NCBI GenBank assembly: GCA_902776985.1
Contig: CACYSD010000001.1
Location: 124,001-188,000, forward strand
Source of the DNA: UBA3839 sp902776985
GTDB taxonomy: Bacteria > Bacteroidota > Bacteroidia > Bacteroidales > Bacteroidaceae
Length of the DNA: 64,000 nucleotides
Reading direction: 5' to 3'
The translations under genes and the position numbers were made by a program. Each line of letters starts with the position of its first letter. Positions within the stretch are counted from its first letter, which is position 1. Below the pieces are notes generated by a model. That model had not been told where the DNA came from, made no database searches, and saw nothing but the letters and a program-made list of their open reading frames with translations. Below, piece by piece: positions 24,522-32,596 of this stretch.

Positions 24522-25952
24522 ATGAGTAAACCATTAGTAGAAACCAAAGCGAGAGTGGGTGTGTTCAGCATTGCTTTGCAAGCTTACCTACCACAGTTTC
24601 CTCAACTCGTTCCCGAGTTCGAGGCTCAGTATGCGACATTTAAGAAGACGCTGCCAGAAACAATAGAAATAATTGACGGAGGAATGGTCACGACCAAGGA
24701 ACAGTCTATGGCTGCCGGCGATAAGTTCCGCTCAGCCGACGTAGACCTTGTTATCCTTCAGATGCTGACTTACTGCACATCATATAATATGTTGCCAGCA
24801 GTTCGCGACTTGGATGTACCTGTAGTCATCGTGAACGTTCAGAAGAAACTGGCTCCAGAATACGACAAGACAGATATCCCTACCTGGCTCGGTGAACTCT
24901 ATGCCTGCGGAGCTATAGGTGAGATGGTTGCCGACCTGAACCGTGCAGGCAAACGTTCAGCAGTAATTACAGGCGTAGTTGAAGGTGGTGATCCTGAAGT
25001 TCAAGCAGAAATTGAGGATTGGTGCCGTGCTGCACAGGTTCGCCGCCGTTTCCGCGACACCAACATAGCTCAGATTGGACGTCCTTACCCAGGCATGATG
25101 GACCTCTATATCGATGAGACAAACCTCTATCACCGTATGTTTGTATATACCAAGCAATTTGACTGGGAACAGATGTGGGCTATCGCAGATAATATCACCG
25201 ATGAAGCTGCTATCAAGGCTAAGGCAGAAGATATCCTCGCCACATTTGACATTGAAGGCGGAGGAACCATTGAGAAAGTTTGGGATATGGCAAAGTACGT
25301 TGTAGCTTTCGAGCAATGGGTAAAGGATGAGAAGTTGGGAATGATTGCCTCACACTATGCAGGTTTTGCCCAAGGCGTTGCCGGCAAGCTCGATTCAATG
25401 CTTATTCCCGCGTTCTCCATGCTGATCAAGCAACACACCGCTTGCGCAGTGGAAGGCGACATGAAGGTAGCTATGGCAATGTCGATTCTGAAAACCATTT
25501 CCGGCACAGGCACATTGGCTGAGATGTACAGCATAGACTTTCCGAAGGATATCTGCATCATCGGTCATAGCGGTTCTGGCGACTTCGACATCTCTCAGGC
25601 AAAGAAACCAACGATGAAGATTGTGCCTGTATTCCACGGAAAGACCGGTGGTGGTTACCTAACCCAGTTCTATCCTCCAACAGGTCCTGTGACTTATCTC
25701 GCTATCACTCAGGACAAGAACGGAGTGTTCAAGTTTGTTGCAGCAGAGGGAGTCAACGAAGAAGGCCCTATCTTCACCTTCGGTGATACCAACATGCGCA
25801 CCAAGTTCTCGCTTCCTTGTCGCGAATTTGTGAACAAATGGAGCGAAGCCGGTCCTACACACCACATGGCTGCTGCCGTAGGTCACCACATCGACACCAT
25901 ACTGAAAGTAGCAAAGATCCTGAATATTGAGTGTGACGTCGTTTGTAGATAA
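24522..25952 (+). CDS. L-arabinose/L-fucose isomerase-family protein (putative rhamnose isomerase)
   Basis: A 476-residue protein that does not resemble the TIM-barrel L-rhamnose isomerases RhaA (419 aa) or RhaI. Instead it shows the AraA/FucI-superfamily plan: an N-terminal Rossmann-like part with VDLVILQMLTYCTSYNMLPAVRD, then an active-site half with CAVEGDMKVAMAMSILKTISG, GHSGSGDFDIS and the C-terminal THHMAAAVGHH, which provide Glu and His candidates for Mn2+ binding. Its place between rhaB and the transporter/rhaD makes L-rhamnose to L-rhamnulose isomerisation the logical role, but this is inference from context. The ATG follows array 2; a C/G-rich repeat starts directly after its TAA. 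Confidence 0.8.
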   Translation: MSKPLVETKARVGVFSIALQAYLPQFPQLVPEFEAQYATFKKTLPETIEIIDGGMVTTKEQSMAAGDKFRSADVDLVILQMLTYCTSYNMLPAVRDLDVPVVIVNVQKKLAPEYDKTDIPTWLGELYACGAIGEMVADLNRAGKRSAVITGVVEGGDPEVQAEIEDWCRAAQVRRRFRDTNIAQIGRPYPGMMDLYIDETNLYHRMFVYTKQFDWEQMWAIADNITDEAAIKAKAEDILATFDIEGGGTIEKVWDMAKYVVAFEQWVKDEKLGMIASHYAGFAQGVAGKLDSMLIPAFSMLIKQHTACAVEGDMKVAMAMSILKTISGTGTLAEMYSIDFPKDICIIGHSGSGDFDISQAKKPTMKIVPVFHGKTGGGYLTQFYPPTGPVTYLAITQDKNGVFKFVAAEGVNEEGPIFTFGDTNMRTKFSLPCREFVNKWSEAGPTHHMAAAVGHHIDTILKVAKILNIECDVVCR

Positions 25953-26035
25953 AAGACCCACCTGAAGACCCACCCCGACCCTCAAAGGGAAGACCCACCC
26001 CCTTACCCCTCCCTTGTAAGGAGGGGAGTAGTTAC
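25953..26035 (-). repeat. C/G-rich hairpin repeat, copy 4 (left flank of DUF559 gene)
   Basis: It begins immediately after the isomerase stop codon with three staggered starts (AAGACCCACC, AAGACCCACCCC, AAGACCCACCCCC). It then contains CCCTCCCTTGTAAGGAGGGG and ends GAGTAGTTAC. The final copy is complete; the first two are truncated. Orientation is opposite to the copy at 26468. Confidence 0.9.
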
Positions 26036-26064
26036 CTTTTCAAAACAAAAAGAAAACATTGCTA

Positions 26065-26445
26065 ATGAACAGAGTTGCTACATATAAAACTGCATCACCC
26101 GACAGGTATGACATTCTGCGTGCCTATGCTCGTAAAAACAGAAAAAATGCAACATTAGCTGAACAGGTTTTGTGGAAACATCTTAGGGGTGGAGAACTAG
26201 GCGTAGAATTCCTACGTCAACACATCGTCGGCGATTACATTGTGGATTTTGCATCACGGCATGACGGTCTTATTATCGAGATCGATGGTGGCTACCATGC
26301 GGAACGCCAACAAGAAGAAGATGATGCTATTCGACAAAAAAATTTGGAACAAATGGGTTTTCACTTTCTTCGTTTTTCAAATGAAGAAGTTATGTATAAT
26401 ACCGAAGAGGTTTTAAAACAAATAGAAGATTATTTATATGAATAA
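26065..26445 (+). CDS. DUF559 (Vsr-like) endonuclease-domain protein
   Basis: A 126-residue protein from the ATG at 26065; a TTG six bases earlier is also open. It carries the restriction-endonuclease-like fold motifs of DUF559/Vsr: KNRKNATLAEQVLWKHLR, the DYIVDFASR strand, IIEIDGGYH and LRFSNEEVM. The Asp of VDFA and the Glu of IEIDGGYH are the likely metal ligands and appear intact. No methyltransferase is nearby, so it is not an evident restriction system. It sits in the rhamnose operon between isomerase and transporter, bracketed by inverted copies of the C/G-rich repeat (25953-26035 and 26468-26510), and overlaps the transporter by 8 bp. It may be the protein of a small repeat-bounded element (inference). 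Confidence 0.88.
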   Translation: MNRVATYKTASPDRYDILRAYARKNRKNATLAEQVLWKHLRGGELGVEFLRQHIVGDYIVDFASRHDGLIIEIDGGYHAERQQEEDDAIRQKNLEQMGFHFLRFSNEEVMYNTEEVLKQIEDYLYE

Positions 26446-27820
26446 GCAAACAAATTCTAATAATCAATCTACTCCCCGCCCTCACAGGGAGGGGCAAGGG
26501 GGAGGGTCTTCTTCTTTGAAGAGTACCCTTGCGGTCTCTCTGAATAATTACCTTGATGCGGGAGCAATCGTAGCAGGTTCAAGCGGAATTACCTTGTGGC
26601 AGAATTATCTGGGGCTGTCGGAGATGCATCTGGGTTGGCTCAATGCACTAAGTGCTAATGCGCTGGGTGCAGCTATCGGAGCAATCATCGGTGGCTTCCT
26701 CGCAGATAAGTTCGGACGTAAGTTCATCTTCACATACAATCTGTTGGTGTATATGCTTGGTGTGCTCATCATCATGCTGTCCATTAGCTATCCCATGCTC
26801 CTTTGCGGATTCCTCGTCACAGGTATTTCAGTAGGAGTGGGAGTTCCTGCATCGTGGACATATATCTCTGAAAGCAGTGAGGTTCACAACCGCGGCCGCA
26901 ACATCTGCATCTCACAGATGTCGTGGGGCATCGGACCTATGCTCATCCTCTTCTTCGGTATGCTCTTTGCACCAGGCGGCTACTGCTACGGTCCTGTAGA
27001 ATCGCTGGCTCATGCCATCATCGGTGCCGATGCTTCCCAGGCTGCGGTTGAGGTATTCTCATCGAGAGTAGTGTTCTTCACCCTCTTCGTTGTTGCCTTC
27101 ATTGCCTGGAACCTCCAACGTCAGTTGCAGGAAAGCGCTGAGTTCGAAGCCAACAAACAGAAAGGCAATAGCGGTATGGTTGAAAACATCAAGATGCTGT
27201 TCACCAACCGCATTGCAGTCAAGGCTGTGGTATTCCTTGCAACAATCTATTTGACTTGGAACCTCGTTGCCTCAGTTATGGGATTCTTCATGCCTCATGT
27301 ATATGAGACTGCAGGCGGGCTCAGCAACGAAACCGCAAATATGCTTAGTTGCATAAGCTGGGTATTCGTTGTAGTTACCACCCTCATCATCTCGTTCTTA
27401 GTTGACAAGGTTGCACACCGTGTGTTCTACGTCTTCGGTCTGGCAGCTGCACTGACAGCATGGATTCTCGTCATTGGCGGAAGTATTACCAGCATTGCCG
27501 GCATTTGGGTGTTCACCATCCTGTGGGGTATCAACAACGGCAGCAGCGTACAGATATTCTATGCACTTTGGGGCAGTGAGCTTTTCCCTGCGAAATTCCG
27601 TGCCGGTGCACAGGGACTGATGTTTTTCATCGTCCGTGGTCTCTCAGCGCTGTGGGGACTGATCTTCACGCTTATCTACGGAGAGAACGGCGAAGGCTTC
27701 ACCATCGCAGCCTACTGCATGATTGGTCTCCTCGTTATCTCTCTCGTCGTCGGTTTCATCGGTGCCCCCAACACCCGCGGCAAATCGCTGGAACAGATTA
27801 CAAAGGAAAGATATGGGTAG
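26438..27820 (+). CDS. MFS sugar permease (putative rhamnose transporter)
   Basis: A 460-residue inner-membrane protein with 12 predicted helices. Motif A of the sugar-porter family is visible as GFLADKFGRKF between helices 2 and 3. Further family-like segments are the loop after helix 4 (SESSEVHNRGRNICISQMSW) and LWGSELFPAKFRAGAQG. The substrate is inferred from operon context as L-rhamnose or a related deoxyhexose; no binding residues can be assigned. The start overlaps the DUF559 gene (ATGAATAA). The first 30 residues contain STPRPHREGQGGGSSS, the translation of a C/G-rich repeat copy, so the original start was probably near SLKSTLAVSLNNY. A further repeat copy begins directly after the stop codon. 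Confidence 0.88.
   Translation: MNKQTNSNNQSTPRPHREGQGGGSSSLKSTLAVSLNNYLDAGAIVAGSSGITLWQNYLGLSEMHLGWLNALSANALGAAIGAIIGGFLADKFGRKFIFTYNLLVYMLGVLIIMLSISYPMLLCGFLVTGISVGVGVPASWTYISESSEVHNRGRNICISQMSWGIGPMLILFFGMLFAPGGYCYGPVESLAHAIIGADASQAAVEVFSSRVVFFTLFVVAFIAWNLQRQLQESAEFEANKQKGNSGMVENIKMLFTNRIAVKAVVFLATIYLTWNLVASVMGFFMPHVYETAGGLSNETANMLSCISWVFVVVTTLIISFLVDKVAHRVFYVFGLAAALTAWILVIGGSITSIAGIWVFTILWGINNGSSVQIFYALWGSELFPAKFRAGAQGLMFFIVRGLSALWGLIFTLIYGENGEGFTIAAYCMIGLLVISLVVGFIGAPNTRGKSLEQITKERYG
26468..26510 (+). repeat. C/G-rich hairpin repeat, copy 5 (right flank of DUF559 gene, in MFS N-terminus)
   Basis: TCTACTCCCCGCCCTCAC followed by AGGGAGGGGC and GGGGGAGGGTCTT. It lies in frame within codons 11-25 of the permease and is the inverted partner of copy 4. 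Confidence 0.9.
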
Positions 27821-27846
27821 AAGACCCTCCCGTCAGGGAGGGAGTA
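27821..27846 (-). repeat. C/G-rich hairpin repeat, copy 6 (short form)
   Basis: AAGACCCTCCCGTCAGGGAGGGAGTAA begins at the base after the permease TAG stop. It lacks the middle CCTTACCCC part of the full-length copies. It lies 8 bp before CCTAGG array 3. Confidence 0.85.
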
Positions 27847-27854
27847 AGTGAAGT

Positions 27855-27988
27855 GATAGGAAAACCTAGAAAAGCCTAGGAGAGCCTAGGAAAGCCTAGA
27901 AAAGCCTAGGAAAACCTAGGAGAACCTAGGAGAGCCTAGGAAAACCTAGGAGAACCTAGGCAGACCTAGGCACTCCTAGAAGAACTTA
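27855..27988 (+). repeat. CCTAGG decanucleotide array 3
   Basis: Thirteen 10-bp units with spacers AAAA, AAAG, AGAG, AAAG, AAAG, AAAA, AGAA, AGAG, AAAA, AGAA, CAGA, CACT and AGAA. Positions of CTAGA alternate with CTAGG at some joints. It fills the gap between the permease and rhaD, again within the operon. Confidence 0.95.
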
Positions 27989-28017
27989 AAAACTCAAAAA
28001 CTAAAAAACTAAATAAA

Positions 28018-28839
28018 ATGAAAAGTATTCTTGAAAACAGACCTGGATTGCAGGCAGAAATTGATAAAGTGGCGGAAGTAGCCGGTTATCTCTGGCAGAA
28101 GGGATGGGCTGAGCGCAACGGTGGTAATATCACCGTGAATATCACTGAGTATGCGGACGACGAAATCCGCAATATGCCTGCTATTAGTGAAGTCTTCCAG
28201 ATTGGCACAACACTGCCCTATCTCAAAGGCTGTTATTTCTACTGCAAAGGCACAGGCAAACGTATGCGCGACCTCGCACGCTGGCCTATGCAGAACGGTA
28301 GTATCATCCGCATTCTCGACGACTGCAAAAGCTACGTCATCATTGCAGATGAGCCTGTGATGCCAACATCGGAACTGCCTTCACACCTGTCCATGCATGA
28401 CTACCTCATAGGTTCGGGAAGCTGCTATAAGGCTTCGCTCCACACCCACCCTATCGAACTGATTGCAATGAGCCATAACAGAGGAATGTTGAGAAAGGAT
28501 GTTATGACTCATCTTCTCTGGTCTATGATTCCAGAAACTTTGGCGTTTGCACCATTAGGATTGGGAATCGTGCAGTACGAACTGCCAGGCAGCGTGAAAT
28601 TGGCAAAAGCTACACTGGAAAAAATCAAGGACTACGATGTAGTGCTATGGGAGAAGCACGGAGTATGTGCTGTAGGAACAGACATCATGGATGCCTTCGA
28701 CCAGGTTGATGTGCTCAACAAGTCTGCTAATATCTATATGTGTGCAAAGAACATGGGCTTCACTCCTGACGGCATGACCGACGAAGCTATGCGCGAAGTA
28801 CAGCAAGTCTTCAAACTTCCGAAGAAGAGACCATGCTAA
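28018..28839 (+). CDS. rhaD: Rhamnulose-1-phosphate aldolase
   Basis: A 273-residue class II aldolase (E. coli RhaD: 274) that splits L-rhamnulose-1-phosphate into dihydroxyacetone phosphate and L-lactaldehyde. Family segments are WQKGWAERNGGNITVN, the phosphate-binding YCKGTGKRM, MPTSELPSHLSMH with the catalytic Glu, SLHTHPIELIAM with two zinc-binding His, and the third His in VLWEKHGVCAVG. All metal ligands appear intact. It is the last gene of the operon. Its TAA overlaps the stop codon of the convergent GH2 gene, leaving no room for a terminator. Confidence 0.95.
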   Translation: MKSILENRPGLQAEIDKVAEVAGYLWQKGWAERNGGNITVNITEYADDEIRNMPAISEVFQIGTTLPYLKGCYFYCKGTGKRMRDLARWPMQNGSIIRILDDCKSYVIIADEPVMPTSELPSHLSMHDYLIGSGSCYKASLHTHPIELIAMSHNRGMLRKDVMTHLLWSMIPETLAFAPLGLGIVQYELPGSVKLAKATLEKIKDYDVVLWEKHGVCAVGTDIMDAFDQVDVLNKSANIYMCAKNMGFTPDGMTDEAMREVQQVFKLPKKRPC

Positions 28840-31304
28840 AGTGAAATTTCCTGACCCTGAAGAAGTGGTGAGGAGAAATAGATTCGAATAGTTCCCGTGC
28901 GGACATCAGTGTCCCAAGCGGGAACTGTTCCGTTATTACGGGCATTACGCATCATAGCGCCTTTAGCTATGTAGGCTACAAGACGACCGTTCTTCACACG
29001 GCAGCGAGGCTGGTTCTTGTCACGAGTATCACGGATATCGCCGTTCTCCATGCCAAGCAGACGGGCATTGCCCTGTACACGGCAGGAAATCTCGTTGTCG
29101 GCAAGAGTCACGACTTTACCATCTTCATCAACAACCTCGACAAGAATCTGCACCACATCACCATTGCCAGCAAGCTGTTTCTTGTCGGCAGTGACACGAA
29201 GTGCGTAAGGGCGTCCGGTTGTGGCTATCTCTGCCGAAGCACCGTCAACCTCGCAACGAAGTGTTCCCGGAGCGTATTCCACATCCCAATAAAGTATGTT
29301 GGTAGCCTCATCACGCTGTGGGTCCCCTCCGATTGGAGAACCGTTAAGAAGTAGGTGTGCCGACTGTGCATTGGTGTAGCACACCACACGTACACGCTGA
29401 CCTATCTCGTAGTTCCAAACCGCAGGAGCATACTGACTCACGTAGCCGCCAGCGTTATTGCGACGTCCGCGCTGCTGCATCTGTGGATAGGTTCCGATAT
29501 AGCACATCGGAGTCTCACTCCAGAGCGACGCACGGTAATAACCGTTCGGTTTAATCTGACCGGCGAGGTCAAGCAGACCGGCTTCACTACCTCGTGCCGG
29601 CCACGGTCCGCTTTCTCCAAGATAGTCAATACCTGTCCACAGGAACTGACCGAAGATATGTTCATTGTCAGTTACGGCACGCCATGCAGCCAAATCGTGA
29701 CGGTTCTCGCTTCCGTAAATCACACGTTTGGGATATTTAGCATGGTCTTCTCCGTAACGGCTTTCGGTGTAGTTATATCCAACCACATCGACTGCTTCAG
29801 GATAAGCGGTCTCGTTCGACATCACCACACCAGCCAAGGCTCCGGTAACAGCACGGGAGGAGTCGATGCCACGTACGATTTTGGACAAACGCTTGGCAAT
29901 CTCTCCGATTCGTTCTGCACGAGGAGCATCTGACTTGAATCCGCCATAGATGGGCTGCGTCATACTCTTGTCGCCATTGAGCACAGGATGGCTGTATGGG
30001 TCGTTTGGATAATCCACCTCATTGCCTATGCTCCACATGAAGATTGAAGGATGGCAGCGATCACGACGAACCATATCAGCTACGTCACGGTCAATCCATT
30101 CCTCGAAATAGTCGAACGTTCCTTCAAAACCAGGCGTTCCCTGATTCCATCCCTTCAACCACTTGCGTTTGGGAAATTCCCATTCGTCGCTGGCCTCATC
30201 CATAACAAGGAGTCCGAGAGAGTCACACAACTCATAAACCATAGGTGCATGTGGATTATGACTCATGCGAATGGCATTTACGCCTAAAGATTTCAGGGTC
30301 TGCAGACGGGTACGCCACACAGCAGCAGGAACAGCTGTACCCAGCACGCCTGCATCATCGTGCAAGCAAACACCCTTAACCTTCATCCATTTGCCGTTGA
30401 GCGCAAAACCACGGTCGGGTGAGAAGGTCAGAGTACGGATGCCAAGAGAAACAACCGAACGGTCGATGTCGTTACCGTCTTTCTGCAAACGGGTAACAAT
30501 TTTATAAAGGTAGGGATTGGCGAGTGTCCACAACTGTGTATTCTTAATCTGTACAGTTGCAGTCTGTCGCTGCTCAGAAGGAATCTTCACCTTAGCCGTT
30601 CCGACAACTTTTCCTGACGCATCGTAAATCTCAACGATTGCTGCATAGTCAGCACCTCCAGCTGTGGCCTGCACATCCACCTCAACAGTGGCATTGCTGC
30701 CAGAAAGTTTCTTGACTCTCCATGCACTACCCCACTGAGCCAGATGGACTTCGGGTGCACTGATAATCCACACATTGCGATTGATGCCGCTGCCTGTGTA
30801 CCATCGGGAATCGTTCTGACGAGAGTGATCCACACGGACTGCCAGCACATTGTCGCCTGAGCGGTTGAGATGAGGAGTCAGTTCATAGAGGAACGAGGCA
30901 AATCCGCTGGGACGATAACCCAGCTTCACTCCGTTCAGATAAACTGTAGAACGGTTATAGACACCTTCAAAATAGATATAGATTCTTTTTCCTGTTGCCA
31001 AAGCAAGACTGTCGGGAGAGAAATGGCAACGATACAACCCTATTCCACCAGGAAGATAACCCTGACACGAACCGCGGTCAGGCGACATAGGTAGCGAAAC
31101 ACTCCAGTCATGAGGAATGTGAACACGTTGCCAGCGGCTGTCGTTGTAATCGGTATTCACTGCGGCAGAGTCATCTGCAAGTTGGAACAGCCAACCTTCA
31201 TTAAGCCGACTACTTTCGCCAAAAGAAACAGGACTCTGCTGAGCCAACATAGTAAAAGAAGGCATCACGAATGCCATCAACAGGGAAAGGAAAAGCTTTT
31301 TCAT
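28836..31304 (-). CDS. GH2 beta-galactosidase-type enzyme, secreted
   Basis: An 822-residue exported glycosidase with a signal peptide ending near MLAQQ. It has a jelly-roll sugar-binding domain (about 35-190), an immunoglobulin-like domain (195-295) and a TIM barrel (300-610). The acid/base Glu429 is in WSIGNEV and the likely nucleophile Glu533 in YGSEN. A DUF4982-like domain and a GH2 C5-type domain (about 700-822) follow. Length and domain order fit periplasmic GH2 beta-galactosidases of Bacteroidota; exact substrate specificity is unknown. It follows the FAD oxidoreductase by 89 bp and converges on rhaD with overlapping stops. It may feed galactose-containing glycans to the cell, but no link to the fimbrial genes upstream is evident. 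Confidence 0.92.
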   Translation of the reverse strand: MKKLFLSLLMAFVMPSFTMLAQQSPVSFGESSRLNEGWLFQLADDSAAVNTDYNDSRWQRVHIPHDWSVSLPMSPDRGSCQGYLPGGIGLYRCHFSPDSLALATGKRIYIYFEGVYNRSTVYLNGVKLGYRPSGFASFLYELTPHLNRSGDNVLAVRVDHSRQNDSRWYTGSGINRNVWIISAPEVHLAQWGSAWRVKKLSGSNATVEVDVQATAGGADYAAIVEIYDASGKVVGTAKVKIPSEQRQTATVQIKNTQLWTLANPYLYKIVTRLQKDGNDIDRSVVSLGIRTLTFSPDRGFALNGKWMKVKGVCLHDDAGVLGTAVPAAVWRTRLQTLKSLGVNAIRMSHNPHAPMVYELCDSLGLLVMDEASDEWEFPKRKWLKGWNQGTPGFEGTFDYFEEWIDRDVADMVRRDRCHPSIFMWSIGNEVDYPNDPYSHPVLNGDKSMTQPIYGGFKSDAPRAERIGEIAKRLSKIVRGIDSSRAVTGALAGVVMSNETAYPEAVDVVGYNYTESRYGEDHAKYPKRVIYGSENRHDLAAWRAVTDNEHIFGQFLWTGIDYLGESGPWPARGSEAGLLDLAGQIKPNGYYRASLWSETPMCYIGTYPQMQQRGRRNNAGGYVSQYAPAVWNYEIGQRVRVVCYTNAQSAHLLLNGSPIGGDPQRDEATNILYWDVEYAPGTLRCEVDGASAEIATTGRPYALRVTADKKQLAGNGDVVQILVEVVDEDGKVVTLADNEISCRVQGNARLLGMENGDIRDTRDKNQPRCRVKNGRLVAYIAKGAMMRNARNNGTVPAWDTDVRTGTIRIYFSSPLLQGQEISL

Positions 31305-31323
31305 AAGCGAATTAATTCTGGAT

Positions 31324-31384
31324 GTCGTTATGACGATATGACGTAATAACTATATAACGTTATATCGATATGACGCTAAAACGT
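31324..31384. repeat. Palindromic ACGTTATA-rich repeat, second copy
   Basis: It holds GTCGTTATGACGATATGACG and TATAACGTTATATCGATATGACG. It is the same family as 9779-9820, located between the FAD oxidoreductase and the GH2 gene. Confidence 0.6.
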
Positions 31385-31393
31385 CCTTAAGGT

Positions 31394-32587
31394 TTAAATC
31401 TGGCTGATTGCCTTAGCCACAGTATAAGCAGTAGTCCAGGCAGCCTGGAAGTTAAAGCCGCCAGTTACGCCGTCAATGTCAAGTACCTCTCCGGCAAAGA
31501 ATAGTCGTGGAGAAGTAAGTCCTTGAGACTGCGGAAACACGCGGCTTTCCAAAGTGTTTGGATTGACAGACTTCAGTAAAACTCCACCACAGGTAACAAA
31601 CTCATCCTTGTTGACTCCACGCCCACTAATATCATAAACATCATTTGTCAACACATTAATAAGTCTGTTCTGCAGTTTGCCTGTAACATCCAGCCAACGC
31701 AGGGAGTCAAGATTCACCTTGCGAAGCAGGTATTCCCACAAGCGGGAAGAAAGGGAGAAAAGTGGAATAGTCGCAACTTGTTTGTTGAAATTACTATTTG
31801 CGAAAACCTGAAGTTCGCTGCGCACCTGTTCCTCGTTCTTCATAGTCCAATTAACCGTCAGCTGCGCTTTGTACTGACTATCGGCAAGATGACGCGCAGC
31901 ATAGGATGACAGACGCAAGACTGCAGGTCCGCTCAGTCCCCAATGAGTGACGAGCAGAGGTCCTGATGCTTCAAATTTCGTTCCCGAAAGTCGCACATTG
32001 ACATTTTGCACTGTTCCCATAAGACTACGGAGTAGCGCATCGACGATGTTGAAAGTAAACAAAGACGGACAGGGATTCTCTATCTCGTGACCGAGGTCTG
32101 CAAGCCACTGCAAACCCTCACGGCGAGAACTTCCGCCAGTTGTAACAACGACGAAGTCAAAATCCTGCAGTTCCGCAAGCGATGACACAGCACTGTTGGT
32201 CTTGACTTCAATGCCAAGACGCTGTGCTTCGTTTAAGAAAAGACTGATGATGGTCTGGCTGTCCTGACTTGCAGGGAATACACATTCGTCCTCTTGGGTG
32301 ACGAGTTTCACCCCCCTGCTTTCAAACCACTGATAAGCATCCACATGGCTGAACTCATGCATCAAGCGTTTCATGAGTCTATGCCCACGCGGATAGACCT
32401 GTTTCAAATCAGTAACGGAGGCAAAGGAGTTTGTGCAGTTGCAGCGTCCGCCACCACTCACTTTCACTTTCTGCAGTACGCGCTGGCTTCGCTCGAAGAT
32501 ACATACCTGCAACTGCGGACACATCTCCTTCAGATTGATGGCACAGAAGAAACCTGCAGCACCTCCACCTATAATCGCAGTCTTCAT
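31394..32587 (-). CDS. FAD-dependent oxidoreductase, HI0933/BaiN family
   Basis: A 397-residue flavoprotein. The dinucleotide-binding motif IIGGGAAGFFCA is at residues 5-16, the family signature KVSGGGRCNCTN at about 42-53, and the C-terminal FAD motif FFAGEVLDIDGVTGGFNFQ near 360-380. This is the HI0933-like family (NAD(P)/FAD-dependent oxidoreductase, sometimes annotated as aminoacetone oxidase). The substrate is unknown. It starts 9 bp after the stop of the 2664-aa giant protein, so it is probably on the same long transcript even though its function looks unrelated to surface structures. Confidence 0.9.
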   Translation of the reverse strand: MKTAIIGGGAAGFFCAINLKEMCPQLQVCIFERSQRVLQKVKVSGGGRCNCTNSFASVTDLKQVYPRGHRLMKRLMHEFSHVDAYQWFESRGVKLVTQEDECVFPASQDSQTIISLFLNEAQRLGIEVKTNSAVSSLAELQDFDFVVVTTGGSSRREGLQWLADLGHEIENPCPSLFTFNIVDALLRSLMGTVQNVNVRLSGTKFEASGPLLVTHWGLSGPAVLRLSSYAARHLADSQYKAQLTVNWTMKNEEQVRSELQVFANSNFNKQVATIPLFSLSSRLWEYLLRKVNLDSLRWLDVTGKLQNRLINVLTNDVYDISGRGVNKDEFVTCGGVLLKSVNPNTLESRVFPQSQGLTSPRLFFAGEVLDIDGVTGGFNFQAAWTTAYTVAKAISQI

Positions 32588-32596
32588 CGGCTGTGG

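Noticed and set aside
21949..28839. Polysaccharide-utilisation locus
   Set aside because: No susC/susD pair or sensor-regulator gene is present in the window, so the rhamnose operon and the GH2/GH43 genes cannot be called a PUL.
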